Source of the DNA: Rhizobium leguminosarum bv. viciae USDA 2370
GTDB taxonomy: Bacteria; Pseudomonadota; Alphaproteobacteria; Rhizobiales; Rhizobiaceae
DNA: 64,000 nt
Assembly (NCBI RefSeq): GCF_002008365.1
Contig: NZ_MRDL01000054.1
Location: forward strand, 1 to 64,000
Reading direction: 5' to 3'
Part shown: piece after piece, positions 34,190 to 43,735 of the stretch
How the letters are laid out: every line of letters starts with the position of its first letter
Numbering within the stretch: the stretch's first letter is position 1
Position numbers and translations under genes: made by a program
Notes under the pieces: generated by a model
The model's input: only the letters and a program-made list of their open reading frames with translations
The model's database searches: none
What the model was told of the DNA's origin: nothing

Positions 34190-35069
34190 GATGACCGCTT
34201 CCGTCACTGCGGCCAGGCCGCCATCCGACATCACCAAACGCAGCCTGCCTGCGTCGCTCATCATCCACGCCCTGCTGATCGCCGCTTCACTTCTCATGCT
34301 CTATCCGCTGTTGTGGATGGTTTCGGCATCGGTAAGGCCGGAAAACGAGATCTTCTCGTCGACCTCGCTCATCCCGTCGTCGATCGATCTCTCCTCCTAT
34401 GCGCGCGGTTGGGTCGGTCTCGATGTCAGCTTCGGCCGGTTCTTCTGGAATTCGCTCGTCATTTCGCTGCTGGTGGTGACGGGTAATGTCATCGCCTGTT
34501 CGCTGACCGCCTTCGCCTTCGCGCGGCTGCGTTTTGCCGGCCGGAACTTCTGGTTCGCGATCATGCTCGGCACGTTGATGATCCCCTACCATGTGACGCT
34601 GATCCCGCAATATGTACTCTTCCTCAACCTCGGCTGGGTGAACACCATCCTGCCGCTTGTTGTGCCGAAGTTCCTGGCAAGCGATGCCTTCTTCATCTTC
34701 CTCATGGTGCAGTTCTTCCGCGGCATCCCGCGCGAACTCGATGAGGCGGCGATGATGGATGGCTGCAGCGCTTGGCGCATCTATTGGAAGATCATGCTGC
34801 CGCTATCGCTGCCGGTTTTGGCAACGGCCGCCATCTTCTCCTTCATCTGGACCTGGGACGATTTCTTCGGTCCGCTGATCTACCTGAACGATATGAACAC
34901 CTACACGATCCAGCTCGGCCTGCGCACTTTCGTGGATTCCACCAGTGCATCGGATTGGGGCGGTTTGTTCGCCATGTCGACCCTGACGCTCGTGCCGGTC
35001 TTCTTCTTCTTCCTGTTCTTCCAGCGCCTGCTGATCGAGGGCATCGCCACAACGGGCATGAAGCGTTGA
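34182..35069 (+). CDS. ABC sugar permease, MalG-type
   Basis: 295 aa, six helices. The EAA motif is DEAAMMDGCSAWRIYWKIML near residue 186. A basic N-terminus (TKRSLPASL) leads into the first helix (about 26-47). It forms the heterodimeric channel with the product of 33230. Its TGA shares one base with the ATG of the next gene. Confidence 0.93.
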   Translation: MTEMTASVTAARPPSDITKRSLPASLIIHALLIAASLLMLYPLLWMVSASVRPENEIFSSTSLIPSSIDLSSYARGWVGLDVSFGRFFWNSLVISLLVVTGNVIACSLTAFAFARLRFAGRNFWFAIMLGTLMIPYHVTLIPQYVLFLNLGWVNTILPLVVPKFLASDAFFIFLMVQFFRGIPRELDEAAMMDGCSAWRIYWKIMLPLSLPVLATAAIFSFIWTWDDFFGPLIYLNDMNTYTIQLGLRTFVDSTSASDWGGLFAMSTLTLVPVFFFFLFFQRLLIEGIATTGMKR

Positions 35070-36166
35070 TGGCGATAACGGGAAAGAGCGACATGAGCAT
35101 CAGGACGGTCGCGATCGTTGGTTGCGGTATCGGCCGCTCCCATATCGTCGAGGGTTACCTGCCGCATTCCGACAAGTTCAAGGTCGTGGCGATCTGCGAC
35201 CTGAACGAGCAGCGCATGGCAGCGGTCGGCGACGAGTTCGGCATCGAACGACGCACGACTTCCTTCGCGGAACTGCTGGCCGACGACACGATCGACATCA
35301 TCGATATCTGCACTCCTCCCGGCATCCATCTGGAACAGGTGGTCGCAGCCCTGGCTGCCGGTAAAAATGTCGTCTGCGAAAAGCCGCTGACGGGCTCGCT
35401 TGCCGCTGTCGATACCATCATGGCAGCGGAAAAGACCGCCAAAGGCGTGCTGATGCCGATCTTCCAGTACCGTTACGGCGACGGCATCCAGAAGGCCAAG
35501 CGGATCATCGACGCCGGTATTGCTGGCAAGCCCTATACCGCTTCGGTCGAAACCTTCTGGCTGCGCAAGCCGGAATATTACGCAGTGCCTTGGCGCGGCA
35601 AATGGGCGACGGAGCTCGGCGGCGTTCTCGTCACCCATGCGCTGCATCTGCACGACATGCTGATGCATCTGATGGGGCCTGCGGCAAGGGTCTTCGGCCG
35701 CGTCGCCACCCGTGTCAATGATATCGAGGTCGAGGATTGTGCCTCCGCCAGCCTGCTGATGGAAAACGGCGCCTTTGTCTCGCTTTCCTGCACCCTTGGT
35801 TCGCAGGAGCAGATTAGCCGGCTCAGGCTGCATTTCGAGAATGTCACTTTCGAAAGCAGCCACGAGCCCTATGCGCCAGGTAAGGATCCCTGGAAGATCA
35901 TCGCCGCGAATGACGACGTCCGGGAACAGATCGACAAGGTGGTTGGCGACTGGCAGCCGGTTGCGCCGCGTTTCACCACCCAGATGGGCCAGTTCCACGC
36001 CTTCCTCAGCGGCCATGCGCCGCTGCCGGTGACGACGGTCGATGCCCGCCGTGCGCTGGAACTCGTCACCGCCATCTACCAGTCTTCCGACAGCGGCGCT
36101 GACGTGCCGCTGCCGGTCGGCCCCGACAGTCCGAAATACGCCGATTGGCGCGCAAGAACGAAGTAA
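35069..36166 (+). CDS. Gfo/Idh/MocA-family oxidoreductase (third copy)
   Basis: 365 aa from ATG 35069; ATG 35093, with GGGAAAGAGC upstream, is the alternative. VAIVGCGIGRSHIVEG is the NAD(P) loop and CEKPLTGSLAAVD the EKP motif. TELGGVLVTHALHLHDM matches the family His-containing substrate segment. Embedded between the permease and ATPase genes, so it probably acts on the imported compound, in concert with the oxidoreductase of the divergent operon. Confidence 0.88.
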   Translation: MAITGKSDMSIRTVAIVGCGIGRSHIVEGYLPHSDKFKVVAICDLNEQRMAAVGDEFGIERRTTSFAELLADDTIDIIDICTPPGIHLEQVVAALAAGKNVVCEKPLTGSLAAVDTIMAAEKTAKGVLMPIFQYRYGDGIQKAKRIIDAGIAGKPYTASVETFWLRKPEYYAVPWRGKWATELGGVLVTHALHLHDMLMHLMGPAARVFGRVATRVNDIEVEDCASASLLMENGAFVSLSCTLGSQEQISRLRLHFENVTFESSHEPYAPGKDPWKIIAANDDVREQIDKVVGDWQPVAPRFTTQMGQFHAFLSGHAPLPVTTVDARRALELVTAIYQSSDSGADVPLPVGPDSPKYADWRARTK

Positions 36167-36198
36167 CCGACAAAATAAAAAGAGAGGGTTTTGAGAAG

Positions 36199-37275
36199 AT
36201 GGCAACCAGTGTCGTTCTTCAGAAGGTCGAGAAGCGCTACGGCGCGATGGATGTGATCCATGGCATCGACCTGACGATCGATCCCGGCGAATTCGTCGTT
36301 TTTGTCGGCCCCTCCGGCTGCGGAAAATCGACCCTTCTGCGCATGATCGCCGGTCTCGAGGAGATATCGGGCGGCGCGCTTTTGCTCGACAGCGAGCGCA
36401 TGAACGAGGTGGCGCCCGCCAAGCGCGGCATCGCCATGGTCTTCCAGTCCTATGCTCTCTATCCCCATATGTCGGTTTACAAGAACCTCGCCTTCGGCCT
36501 GGAGACGGCGGGTTACAAGAAGGCCGAGATCCAGCCGAAGGTGAAGCGCGCCGCCGAGATCCTGCAGATCGAGAAGCTGTTGGAGCGCAAGCCGAAGGCG
36601 CTCTCCGGCGGCCAGCGCCAGCGTGTCGCGATCGGCCGCGCCATCGTACGCGAGCCGCGGATATTCCTGTTCGACGAGCCGCTGTCGAACCTCGATGCCG
36701 AACTGCGCGTGCAGATGCGCGTCGAGATCTCCCGCCTGCACCGCAGCCTCGGCAATACGATGATCTATGTCACCCATGACCAGGTCGAAGCCATGACGAT
36801 GGCGGACAAGATCGTGGTGTTGAATTCCGGCCGTATCGAGCAGGTCGGCGCGCCGCTCGATCTCTATAACAATCCGGCCAACCGGTTCGTCGCCGGTTTC
36901 ATCGGCAGCCCGAAGATGAATTTCCTGAAGGCCCGCATCGAGCAGGTCGGCGAGGCCGAAACCAGCATCCATGTCTGCGGCAATTCCGTCCGCCTGCCGC
37001 GCCGCCTGAACGGCGGGGCGGGAGAGGACGTCACCTTCGGCATCCGTCCCGAGCATCTTTCGCTGGCCGAAGGTGCAATCGCGCTCTCGACCGTCAACGT
37101 CGATCTCGTTGAAAATCTCGGCGGCGCCACCATGCTCTACACCACCACGCCGGATAACCAGCTCCTGACCGTCGCGCTTGACGGCCAGCAGAAGGTGGAG
37201 CGCGGCGCCAATGTGAAGGCTTCCTTCGATCCGGCCCGCTGCCACGTCTTCGATGCCGCCGGCAAGACGATCTAA
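36199..37275 (+). CDS. ABC importer ATPase, MsmK/UgpC type
   Basis: 358 aa. Walker A GPSGCGKST, Q-loop VFQSYALYPHMSV, signature LSGGQRQR, Walker B FLFDEP and H-loop VTHDQ are all intact. The C-terminal TOBE/OB region (FGIRPEHLSLAEGAI) is typical of carbohydrate importers. The start at 36199 is preceded by GAGAGGG at a slightly long distance. Last gene of the importer operon; two palindromic elements follow at 37334 and 37397. It could also serve the orphan binding protein at 20957. Confidence 0.93.
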   Translation: MATSVVLQKVEKRYGAMDVIHGIDLTIDPGEFVVFVGPSGCGKSTLLRMIAGLEEISGGALLLDSERMNEVAPAKRGIAMVFQSYALYPHMSVYKNLAFGLETAGYKKAEIQPKVKRAAEILQIEKLLERKPKALSGGQRQRVAIGRAIVREPRIFLFDEPLSNLDAELRVQMRVEISRLHRSLGNTMIYVTHDQVEAMTMADKIVVLNSGRIEQVGAPLDLYNNPANRFVAGFIGSPKMNFLKARIEQVGEAETSIHVCGNSVRLPRRLNGGAGEDVTFGIRPEHLSLAEGAIALSTVNVDLVENLGGATMLYTTTPDNQLLTVALDGQQKVERGANVKASFDPARCHVFDAAGKTI

Positions 37276-37333
37276 GCGTACCGCTGCTTGACATCAGATC
37301 CTCCTCTGCCCCATCATTTCGACAGGGGTCGCT

Positions 37334-37383
37334 AGAACAGGATGATTTTAGGCCGGGTCGGCCTAAAATCTGAATCCTGTTCT
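37334..37383. repeat. 50-bp palindromic intergenic element
   Basis: AGAACAGGATGATTTTAGG pairs with the inverted right arm ending CCTGTTCT around a GGTC centre. It can act as a strong hairpin after the importer operon. Rhizobium intergenic mosaic type. Confidence 0.75.
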
Positions 37384-37396
37384 AAGTTAAATAGTT

Positions 37397-37446
37397 AGAG
37401 CATGATGTCGTCCGAAAACCGCTCACACTTTTCGGCATCATGCTCT
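37397..37446. repeat. 50-bp palindromic intergenic element
   Basis: AGAGCATGATG...CATCATGCTCT with core CGAAAACCGCT. Near-identical in length and sequence to 59064-59113. Confidence 0.8.
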
Positions 37447-37457
37447 GGGGGATAAGC

Positions 37458-38333
37458 ATGACGCCTGAAGATAGGATTCATGCGCTTGGTATCTGGCAGG
37501 GCCCGATCGAAATCTCGCCGATAGCAGGCGGCATCACCAACAGGAATTATCTGGTCAGCGACGCCGTCGCGCGCTGCGTGGTTAGGCTCGGCACCGATAT
37601 TCCGATCCACCACATCAGCCGGCAGAACGAGCTTGCCGCAAGCCGTGCCGCCCATGCAGCCGGTATTTCGCCGGCGGTCATCCACCATTCGCCGGGCGTC
37701 CTGGTGCTCGAATATATCGAGGCGAGAGCGCTTTCGCCGGAGGATATCAGGAGGCCGCAAATGCTGGCCCAGGTCGTGCCGCTGGTCCGCGCTTGCCATC
37801 GCGACATCGCCCGGCATTTCCGGGGCCAGGCGATGATCTTCTGGGTCTTCCACGTCATCCGCGACTACGCCGCCAATCTGAAGGCGTCGAAGAGCGCCTA
37901 TCTTCCGTTGCTGCCGGGGCTCGTCGGCAGGGCTGATATGTTGGAAGAAGCGGCAGGACCTTTCGAGATCGCCTTCGGCCACAACGATCTGCTGGCCGCC
38001 AACTTTCTCGATGACGGCAAGCGGCTCTGGCTGATCGACTGGGACTATGCCGGTTTCAACACGCCGCTTTTCGATCTTGGCGGATTGGCCTCCAACAACG
38101 AACTCCCGGAAGCGGCCGAGCGCGCGATGCTGGAGATCTATTTCGACCAGCCGCTGACCGATAATCTCAGCAGGCGCTATGCCGCGATGAAATGCGCCTC
38201 GCTGCTGCGCGAGGCGCTCTGGAGCATGATTTCGGAAATTCATTCCACCATTGATTTCGATTACGCCGGCTACACCGCCGAAAATATCGCGCGCTTCGAG
38301 CGCGCCTATCAAGCCTTTGAACGGGATCAATAA
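37458..38333 (+). CDS. choline/ethanolamine-kinase-like phosphotransferase
   Basis: 291 aa from ATG 37458 (GGGGGATAAGC upstream; the frame opens at 37440). APH-type kinase fold. Brenner-type catalytic loop FGHNDLLAANFL, with Asp and Asn, and the Mg-binding DWDYAG. PIAGGITNRNYLV is the nucleotide loop seen in choline kinases. Adjacent to (0-base gap) the dimethylglycine-dehydrogenase-like gene, which suggests methylated-amine metabolism rather than antibiotic resistance. The substrate is unproven. Confidence 0.82.
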   Translation: MTPEDRIHALGIWQGPIEISPIAGGITNRNYLVSDAVARCVVRLGTDIPIHHISRQNELAASRAAHAAGISPAVIHHSPGVLVLEYIEARALSPEDIRRPQMLAQVVPLVRACHRDIARHFRGQAMIFWVFHVIRDYAANLKASKSAYLPLLPGLVGRADMLEEAAGPFEIAFGHNDLLAANFLDDGKRLWLIDWDYAGFNTPLFDLGGLASNNELPEAAERAMLEIYFDQPLTDNLSRRYAAMKCASLLREALWSMISEIHSTIDFDYAGYTAENIARFERAYQAFERDQ

Positions 38334-40784
38334 ATGACGAAGGAATTACCGAAGACGGCGAAGGCCGTGGTCATCGGCGGTGGCATCATCGGCTGCTCGA
38401 CGGCCTATCATCTCGGCAAGCTTGGCTGGACCGATACCGTCCTGCTGGAGCGCAAGAAGCTTACGTCGGGCACCACCTTCCACGCCGCCGGCCTCGTCGG
38501 CCAGCTGCGCACCAGCGCCAACATCACCCAGCTTCTTGGCTATTCGGTCGATCTCTACAAGCGGCTGGAGGCGGAAACGGGTCTCGGCACCGGCTGGAAG
38601 ATGAATGGCGGCCTGCGCCTTGCCTGCAACGAGGAACGCTGGACCGAGGTCAGGCGCCAGGCGACTACCGCCCAGTCCTTCGGCCTCGAAATGCAGTTGC
38701 TGACCCCGCAGGAAGCCTTCGATCTCTGGCCGCTAATGACAACAGACGATCTCGTCGGCGCCGCCTTCCTCCCAACCGACGGCCAGGCCAATCCCTCCGA
38801 CATCACCCAGGCGCTGGCAAAGGGCGCCCGCATGTCAGGCGTTTCGATCTTCGAGGATATGGAAGTCCTCGACCTTGAAATCGACAAGGGAAAGATCCGC
38901 GCCGTCGTCACGGCGCAAGGGCGCATCGAATGCGAGCGCGTCGTCGTCTGCGCCGGCCAATGGACGCGCGCCTTCGCCGCCCGCTTCGGCGTCAACGTAC
39001 CGCTGGTCTCCGTCGAACATCAATACATCATCACCGAATCCTTCGGCGTGCCCTCCAACCTGCCGACGCTGCGCGATCCCGATCGCCTGACCTACTATAA
39101 GGAGGAGGTCGGGGGCATCGTCATGGGCGGCTACGAGCCGAACCCCATTCCCTGGGCAAAGAGCGGCATCCCCGAGGGTTTCCACTACACGCTGCTCGAC
39201 AGCAATTTCGACCATTTCGAACAGATCATGGAACAGGCACTCGGCCGCGTCCCGGCGCTGGAAAATGTCGGCGTCAAGCAGCTGCTGAACGGCCCGGAAA
39301 GCTTCACGCCGGATGGTAACTTCATTCTCGGCGAGGCCCCGGAGCTGAAGAATTTCTTCGTCGGCGCTGGTTTCAACGCCTTCGGCATCGCCTCGGCTGG
39401 CGGCGCCGGCATGGCGCTTGCCGAATGGGTGACAAAGGGCGAACCGCCTTATGATCTCTGGCCGGTCGATATCCGCCGTTTCGGCCGGCCGCATTTCGAT
39501 ACCGACTGGGTGCGGACACGCACGCTCGAAGCCTATGGCAAACATTACACCATGGCCTGGCCGTTCGAGGAACATTCGAGCGGCCGCCCCTGCCGCAAAT
39601 CGCCGCTCTATGACCGGCTGAAGGCGCAGGGCGCCTGTTTCGGCGAAAAGCTTGGCTGGGAAAGGCCGAACTGGTTTGCCGATCTCTTCGCCAACGAGGA
39701 GCCGAAGGATATCTACAGCTACACCAGGCAGAACTGGTTCGACGCCGTCGGCCGCGAGCATAAGGCCGTGCGCGAAGCGGCCGTCATCTTCGACCAGACC
39801 TCCTTTGCCAAATTCGTGCTGAAGGGCAGGGATGCCGAGGCAGCGCTGTCCTGGATCGCCGCCAACGATGTCGCAAGGCCTGTGGGATCGCTTGTCTACA
39901 CGCAGATGCTGAACGACAAGGGCGGCATCGAATGCGACGTGACGGTCGCCCGCATCGCCGAGAACGAATATTACATCGTCACCGGTACCGGCTTCGCCAC
40001 CCATGACTTCGACTGGATCGCACGCAATATCCCGGCGGCAATGCATGCCGAGCTGGTCGACGTCACCTCAGCCTATTCCGTGCTGTCGCTGATGGGACCG
40101 AATTCGCGCGCCGTGCTGGAAAAGGTAACGGGCAGCGATGTCTCGAATGCTGCCTTCCCCTTCGGCAAGGTCAGGACCATCGGCATATCGGGCTGCCCGG
40201 TGCGGGCGCTGCGCATCACCTATGTCGGCGAGCTCGGCTACGAACTGCATGTTCCCATCGAGTATGCGACCACGGTCTATGACGTGCTGATGGCATCAGG
40301 CGGCGAGCTCGGCCTCGTCAATGCCGGCTACCGCGCCATTGAGAGCTGCCGCCTGGAAAAGGGTTATCGCGCCTGGGGACCAGACATCGGTCCCGACCAT
40401 ACGCCTGTTGAAGCCGGTCTCGGCTGGGCGGTGAAGATGCGAAAGAATATTCCGTTCCGCGGCCGTGAGGCGATCGAACGGCAGCTTGCGGGCGGGGTAA
40501 AGAAGCGCCTCGCCTGCTTCATTCCGGAGGATGCCGATGCCGTGCTGCTCGGCCGCGAAACGATTTATCGCGACGGCAAGCGCGTCGGCTGGCTGTCGAG
40601 CGGCGGCTTCGGTTATACGCTGGGCAAGCCGATCGGCTACGGCTACGTCCGCAATCCCGACGGCGTGACCGAGGATTTCGTCCTCTCCGGCACCTATGAG
40701 CTTGATGTCGCGCGGGAACGCATCCCCTGCAAGGTGTCGCTGTCGCCGCTCTACGATCCGGATATGGCGCGCATCAAGGCGTAG
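38334..40784 (+). CDS. FAD oxidoreductase fused to GCV_T domain (dimethylglycine/sarcosine dehydrogenase-like)
   Basis: 816 aa. The N-terminal DAO domain (VVIGGGIIGCSTAYHLG, FAD site; HAAGLVGQLRTSANITQLL near the covalent-FAD region) spans about 1-400. A linker (FAO_M-like) follows. The C-terminal aminomethyltransferase-like folate domain (about 430-810) has YVGELGYELHVPIEYATT and YRAIESCRLEKGYRAWG. Such enzymes demethylate dimethylglycine or sarcosine and pass the C1 unit to tetrahydrofolate. Length and domain order match the family. It may oxidise another N-methyl compound. Confidence 0.87.
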   Translation: MTKELPKTAKAVVIGGGIIGCSTAYHLGKLGWTDTVLLERKKLTSGTTFHAAGLVGQLRTSANITQLLGYSVDLYKRLEAETGLGTGWKMNGGLRLACNEERWTEVRRQATTAQSFGLEMQLLTPQEAFDLWPLMTTDDLVGAAFLPTDGQANPSDITQALAKGARMSGVSIFEDMEVLDLEIDKGKIRAVVTAQGRIECERVVVCAGQWTRAFAARFGVNVPLVSVEHQYIITESFGVPSNLPTLRDPDRLTYYKEEVGGIVMGGYEPNPIPWAKSGIPEGFHYTLLDSNFDHFEQIMEQALGRVPALENVGVKQLLNGPESFTPDGNFILGEAPELKNFFVGAGFNAFGIASAGGAGMALAEWVTKGEPPYDLWPVDIRRFGRPHFDTDWVRTRTLEAYGKHYTMAWPFEEHSSGRPCRKSPLYDRLKAQGACFGEKLGWERPNWFADLFANEEPKDIYSYTRQNWFDAVGREHKAVREAAVIFDQTSFAKFVLKGRDAEAALSWIAANDVARPVGSLVYTQMLNDKGGIECDVTVARIAENEYYIVTGTGFATHDFDWIARNIPAAMHAELVDVTSAYSVLSLMGPNSRAVLEKVTGSDVSNAAFPFGKVRTIGISGCPVRALRITYVGELGYELHVPIEYATTVYDVLMASGGELGLVNAGYRAIESCRLEKGYRAWGPDIGPDHTPVEAGLGWAVKMRKNIPFRGREAIERQLAGGVKKRLACFIPEDADAVLLGRETIYRDGKRVGWLSSGGFGYTLGKPIGYGYVRNPDGVTEDFVLSGTYELDVARERIPCKVSLSPLYDPDMARIKA

Positions 40785-40790
40785 CCGGGT

Positions 40791-42245
40791 CTAGAACAGC
40801 GGCAGCCGGTCGTCCTGAATCAGGATCTCCAGCTTGTCGGAGACGTCCTGCGTCCACGCGCGGTGTCCTGTCAAAGCTGCCGGGAAGAGTCCGGGAAGGG
40901 TGAAAAGAGCCGCCGAGATCGCCAGGCCGGTGCGCGGGACATCGGCGATGAGAGCGGCGATTTCGCCTGCACGGGGATCGCGCAGTTCATAGCGCTCGCC
41001 GTTGCCGTGCTCGCCGATCGCATAGCGCATCCATGCCGCAACGGCGATCGCATAGGTCTCCGCCTTGTCGCCATGCGCCAGTGCCTCGGTTGCCGGTTCC
41101 AGCAGCCGCTGCGGCAGTTTCTGCGTGCCGTCCATGGCAATCTGATAGGTGCGATGCGCAATCGCCTTGTTTGCAAAGCGCGCTATCAATTCGCTGGCAT
41201 AGTCATCGAGGTCGATGCCGGGAACCGCATCGAGCGTTCTTGCGGCCGCATGCATGTGGCGGTAGGCAAGGGCCGCCAGGCCGGCATCATCCATCACGTC
41301 GCGGATGAATTCATAGCCACCGATATAACCGAGATAGGCGAGCAGCGAATGCGCGCCATTCAGCATCCGGAGCTTCATCTTCTCATAGGCCGAAACATCC
41401 GTGACCATCAAGGCGCCGGCCTTCTCCCAGGCCGGCCGGCCATTGGCGAAATGATCTTCGATCACCCATTGCGTGAAGGGTTCGGTCTCGATCGCCGCCA
41501 GATCCTGCCGTCCGGTCAGCCGTTCGGCATCCTGGTAGGTCGCCTCGGTGCTCGCCGGCGTGATGCGGTCGACCATGGTCGAGGGGAAGGGCACATTTGC
41601 CTCGATCCATTGACGAAGTGAGGGGTCGACGCGTTCGGCGAAATCGAGAACCAGTCGTTTCAGAACGGCGCCGTTGCTCGGAAGATTGTCACAGCTGAGC
41701 AGTGTGAAGGGGGCGAGGCCCTTCGCCCGGCGCCGGGAAAGTCCCTCGACCAGATAGCCGATGACGCCGCGCGGCGCATGACGGTTGGCAAGGTCAGCCG
41801 CCACATCGGCATGGTTGAGGTCGAGCCCTCCCGTCGCGGAATCCATGCCATAGGCCTTTTCCGTCACCGTCAGGCTGACGATGCGGATCGCCGGATCTTC
41901 CAGCCGATCGAGCAGTCCTGCCGGATCACGTGTCGCCACATGCGCCCGTAAAATGGGGCCGATCACCTGCGCTACCGTGCCCGACGTATCGCGGATCAGC
42001 ATCGTATAGAGGCCGTTCTGCTCGTTGAGGTGATCGGCGACATCGGCAGTGCGCAGGCTCGCCACTTCGATGCCCCAGTCTCCGCCGCTTGTCGCAAGTG
42101 CGGCATCGGTAAACGGCGCGAAATGCGCGCGGAAGAAAGCGCCCGGCCCGAGATGCAGGATGCCGCTTTTCAGCTGGTTACGGTCATAGGCGGGAAGCTT
42201 CGCCGTCGGGGCGAGGCCGGAAAGGGTCTGCAGTCGTTCGGTCAC
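40791..42245 (-). CDS. uxuB: mannitol dehydrogenase family protein, probably fructuronate reductase
   Basis: 484 aa polyol-specific long-chain dehydrogenase. HLGPGAFFRAHFAPF is the N-terminal nucleotide motif; SCDNLPSNGAVLKRLV and KMKLRMLNGAHSLLAYLG (with the catalytic Lys/Asn/His set) are characteristic. Overlap of 4 bases with uxaC favours D-mannonate oxidoreductase/fructuronate reductase in hexuronate catabolism over mannitol dehydrogenase. Converges with the FAD oxidoreductase, with a 6-base gap. Confidence 0.82.
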   Translation of the reverse strand: MTERLQTLSGLAPTAKLPAYDRNQLKSGILHLGPGAFFRAHFAPFTDAALATSGGDWGIEVASLRTADVADHLNEQNGLYTMLIRDTSGTVAQVIGPILRAHVATRDPAGLLDRLEDPAIRIVSLTVTEKAYGMDSATGGLDLNHADVAADLANRHAPRGVIGYLVEGLSRRRAKGLAPFTLLSCDNLPSNGAVLKRLVLDFAERVDPSLRQWIEANVPFPSTMVDRITPASTEATYQDAERLTGRQDLAAIETEPFTQWVIEDHFANGRPAWEKAGALMVTDVSAYEKMKLRMLNGAHSLLAYLGYIGGYEFIRDVMDDAGLAALAYRHMHAAARTLDAVPGIDLDDYASELIARFANKAIAHRTYQIAMDGTQKLPQRLLEPATEALAHGDKAETYAIAVAAWMRYAIGEHGNGERYELRDPRAGEIAALIADVPRTGLAISAALFTLPGLFPAALTGHRAWTQDVSDKLEILIQDDRLPLF

Positions 42246-43657
42246 AGCTTGTAGGCCTTCTTCGCATTGCCATAGGAGAGCTCACCTGCAACGATCTCGG
42301 CTTCCCGCTTGGAAATCCGGTGCTCGGCGGCGAGCTGGGCGAGGAAACGGCAGACTTCGCGACGCCAGACGTCATGCCGGGCCGGAATCGAAAGCAGCGC
42401 ACGCGTATCGTCGTTGAAACCCGCCATATTGGCAAAGCCGGCCGTCTCGACGACCTGGTCGAGGTAGCGGCGGATGCCATTCGGGCTGTCGTGGAACCAC
42501 CAGGGCGGGCCGATCATCAGGCAGGGCCAATGGCCGACCATTGGCGCCATCTCGCGCGCATAGGTCGTCTCGTCGAGCGTGAAGAGCAGCACGCGCAGCC
42601 CCGGCGCATGGCCGTATCTGGAAAGCAGGGCATTCAGGCCGCCGACCCAGTCGGTGCTTGTCGGGATATCGGCGCCCATATTGGGGCCTCGGGTCGAGAA
42701 AAGTCCGCGGTCGGTGTTGCGTCTGGAGCCGGCATGGATCTGCATCACCATGCCGTCCTCAGCCGAAAGCCCGGCCATCTCGGTCATCATCTGGCCACGG
42801 AAGAGCTCGGCCTCCCCGGCCGAAAGCGGACCCTTCAGCGCCTTCTCGAGCAACGCCTGCTTTTCCGCAAGCGGCAGATCTGATGTAAAGGCTGTGGGCA
42901 CGCCGTGATCGGTCGCGGTGGCGCCGAACTGGCGGAAATAGGCGCGTCGGCGCCGATGTGCCTCGATAAGACCGTCCCAGCGCGTCACGTCGGTGCCGGT
43001 GATCTCTCCGAACTTGACAAGATTGTCGCGGAAGCCGACGGCGTCGGGATCGGTGACACTGTCCGGCCTGTAGGTGGTGCGCACCTTGCCGATCCATCCG
43101 TCGGCCGCCATCTTCTGGTGATGCGCCAGAGGATCGAGCGCCCCATCCGTCGTCGCGATCGTTTCGATGCCGAATCGCTGATGCAGCGCCCGCGGGCGGA
43201 ATTCGGGAAGGGCAAGCTGGGCATTGATATGATCGTAGAGCGCATCGGCATTGTCAGCCGTCAGCGGCTCGGTGCAGCCGAGTACGGCCGACATGGCGTG
43301 GTCGACCCAGAGGCTCGAAGGCGTTCCGCGGAAGAGATGATAATGTGCGGCAAATGTCCGCCAGATCGCCCGCCCCTCAGCCACCGGCTTGCCGTCGAGC
43401 CGCGGCACGCCGAGTTCGTCCAAAGTGACGCCGACGCTGTGCAGCATGCGGAAGAGATAGTGATCGGGAATGACCAGCAGCGAGGCCGCGTCTTCAAAGG
43501 GCTTGTCGTCGGCGAACCAGGAAGGTTCAGTATGCCCGTGCGGACTGACGATCGGAAGATTGCGCACTGTCTCGTAGAGGTCTCGCGCGATGGTCCGTGT
43601 TGCCGGATCAGCCGGGAAAAGCCGGTCCGGATGAAGAAAGCCGTTTCCTGCATCCAT
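42242..43657 (-). CDS. uxaC: glucuronate/galacturonate isomerase
   Basis: 471 aa, the usual length of UxaC. It converts D-glucuronate to D-fructuronate or D-galacturonate to D-tagaturonate. Metal-binding SPHGHTEPSWF near residue 38 and downstream motifs (FRGTPSSLWVDHAMS, MQIHAGSRRNTDRG, GGLNALLSRYG) identify the amidohydrolase-related family. AGGGAGGAATACTG precedes the ATG. First gene of a two-gene operon with the fructuronate-reductase-like gene. A degenerate copy of the TetR-type palindrome lies 62 bases upstream of the start. Confidence 0.92.
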   Translation of the reverse strand: MDAGNGFLHPDRLFPADPATRTIARDLYETVRNLPIVSPHGHTEPSWFADDKPFEDAASLLVIPDHYLFRMLHSVGVTLDELGVPRLDGKPVAEGRAIWRTFAAHYHLFRGTPSSLWVDHAMSAVLGCTEPLTADNADALYDHINAQLALPEFRPRALHQRFGIETIATTDGALDPLAHHQKMAADGWIGKVRTTYRPDSVTDPDAVGFRDNLVKFGEITGTDVTRWDGLIEAHRRRRAYFRQFGATATDHGVPTAFTSDLPLAEKQALLEKALKGPLSAGEAELFRGQMMTEMAGLSAEDGMVMQIHAGSRRNTDRGLFSTRGPNMGADIPTSTDWVGGLNALLSRYGHAPGLRVLLFTLDETTYAREMAPMVGHWPCLMIGPPWWFHDSPNGIRRYLDQVVETAGFANMAGFNDDTRALLSIPARHDVWRREVCRFLAQLAAEHRISKREAEIVAGELSYGNAKKAYKL

Positions 43658-43719
43658 CAGTATTCCTCCCTGATGGCTAAGGGCCTACCCCACAACATCA
43701 GGCACGGCAAGGTCTTTTA

Positions 43720-43735
43720 GTAACCAAACGGTACA
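43720..43735. promoter_or_regulatory. possible third copy of the TetR-type palindrome, upstream of uxaC
   Basis: GTAACCAAACGGTACA matches the first 13 positions of the consensus GTAACYAAACRGTTAC and then lacks one T in the right arm. Weaker than the other two; no matching -35/-10 pair was seen. Confidence 0.4.

Noticed and set aside
37458-38333. Aminoglycoside resistance kinase
   Set aside because: The fold is shared, but the neighbouring demethylase and the choline-kinase-like loop fit metabolism better; there is no mobile context.
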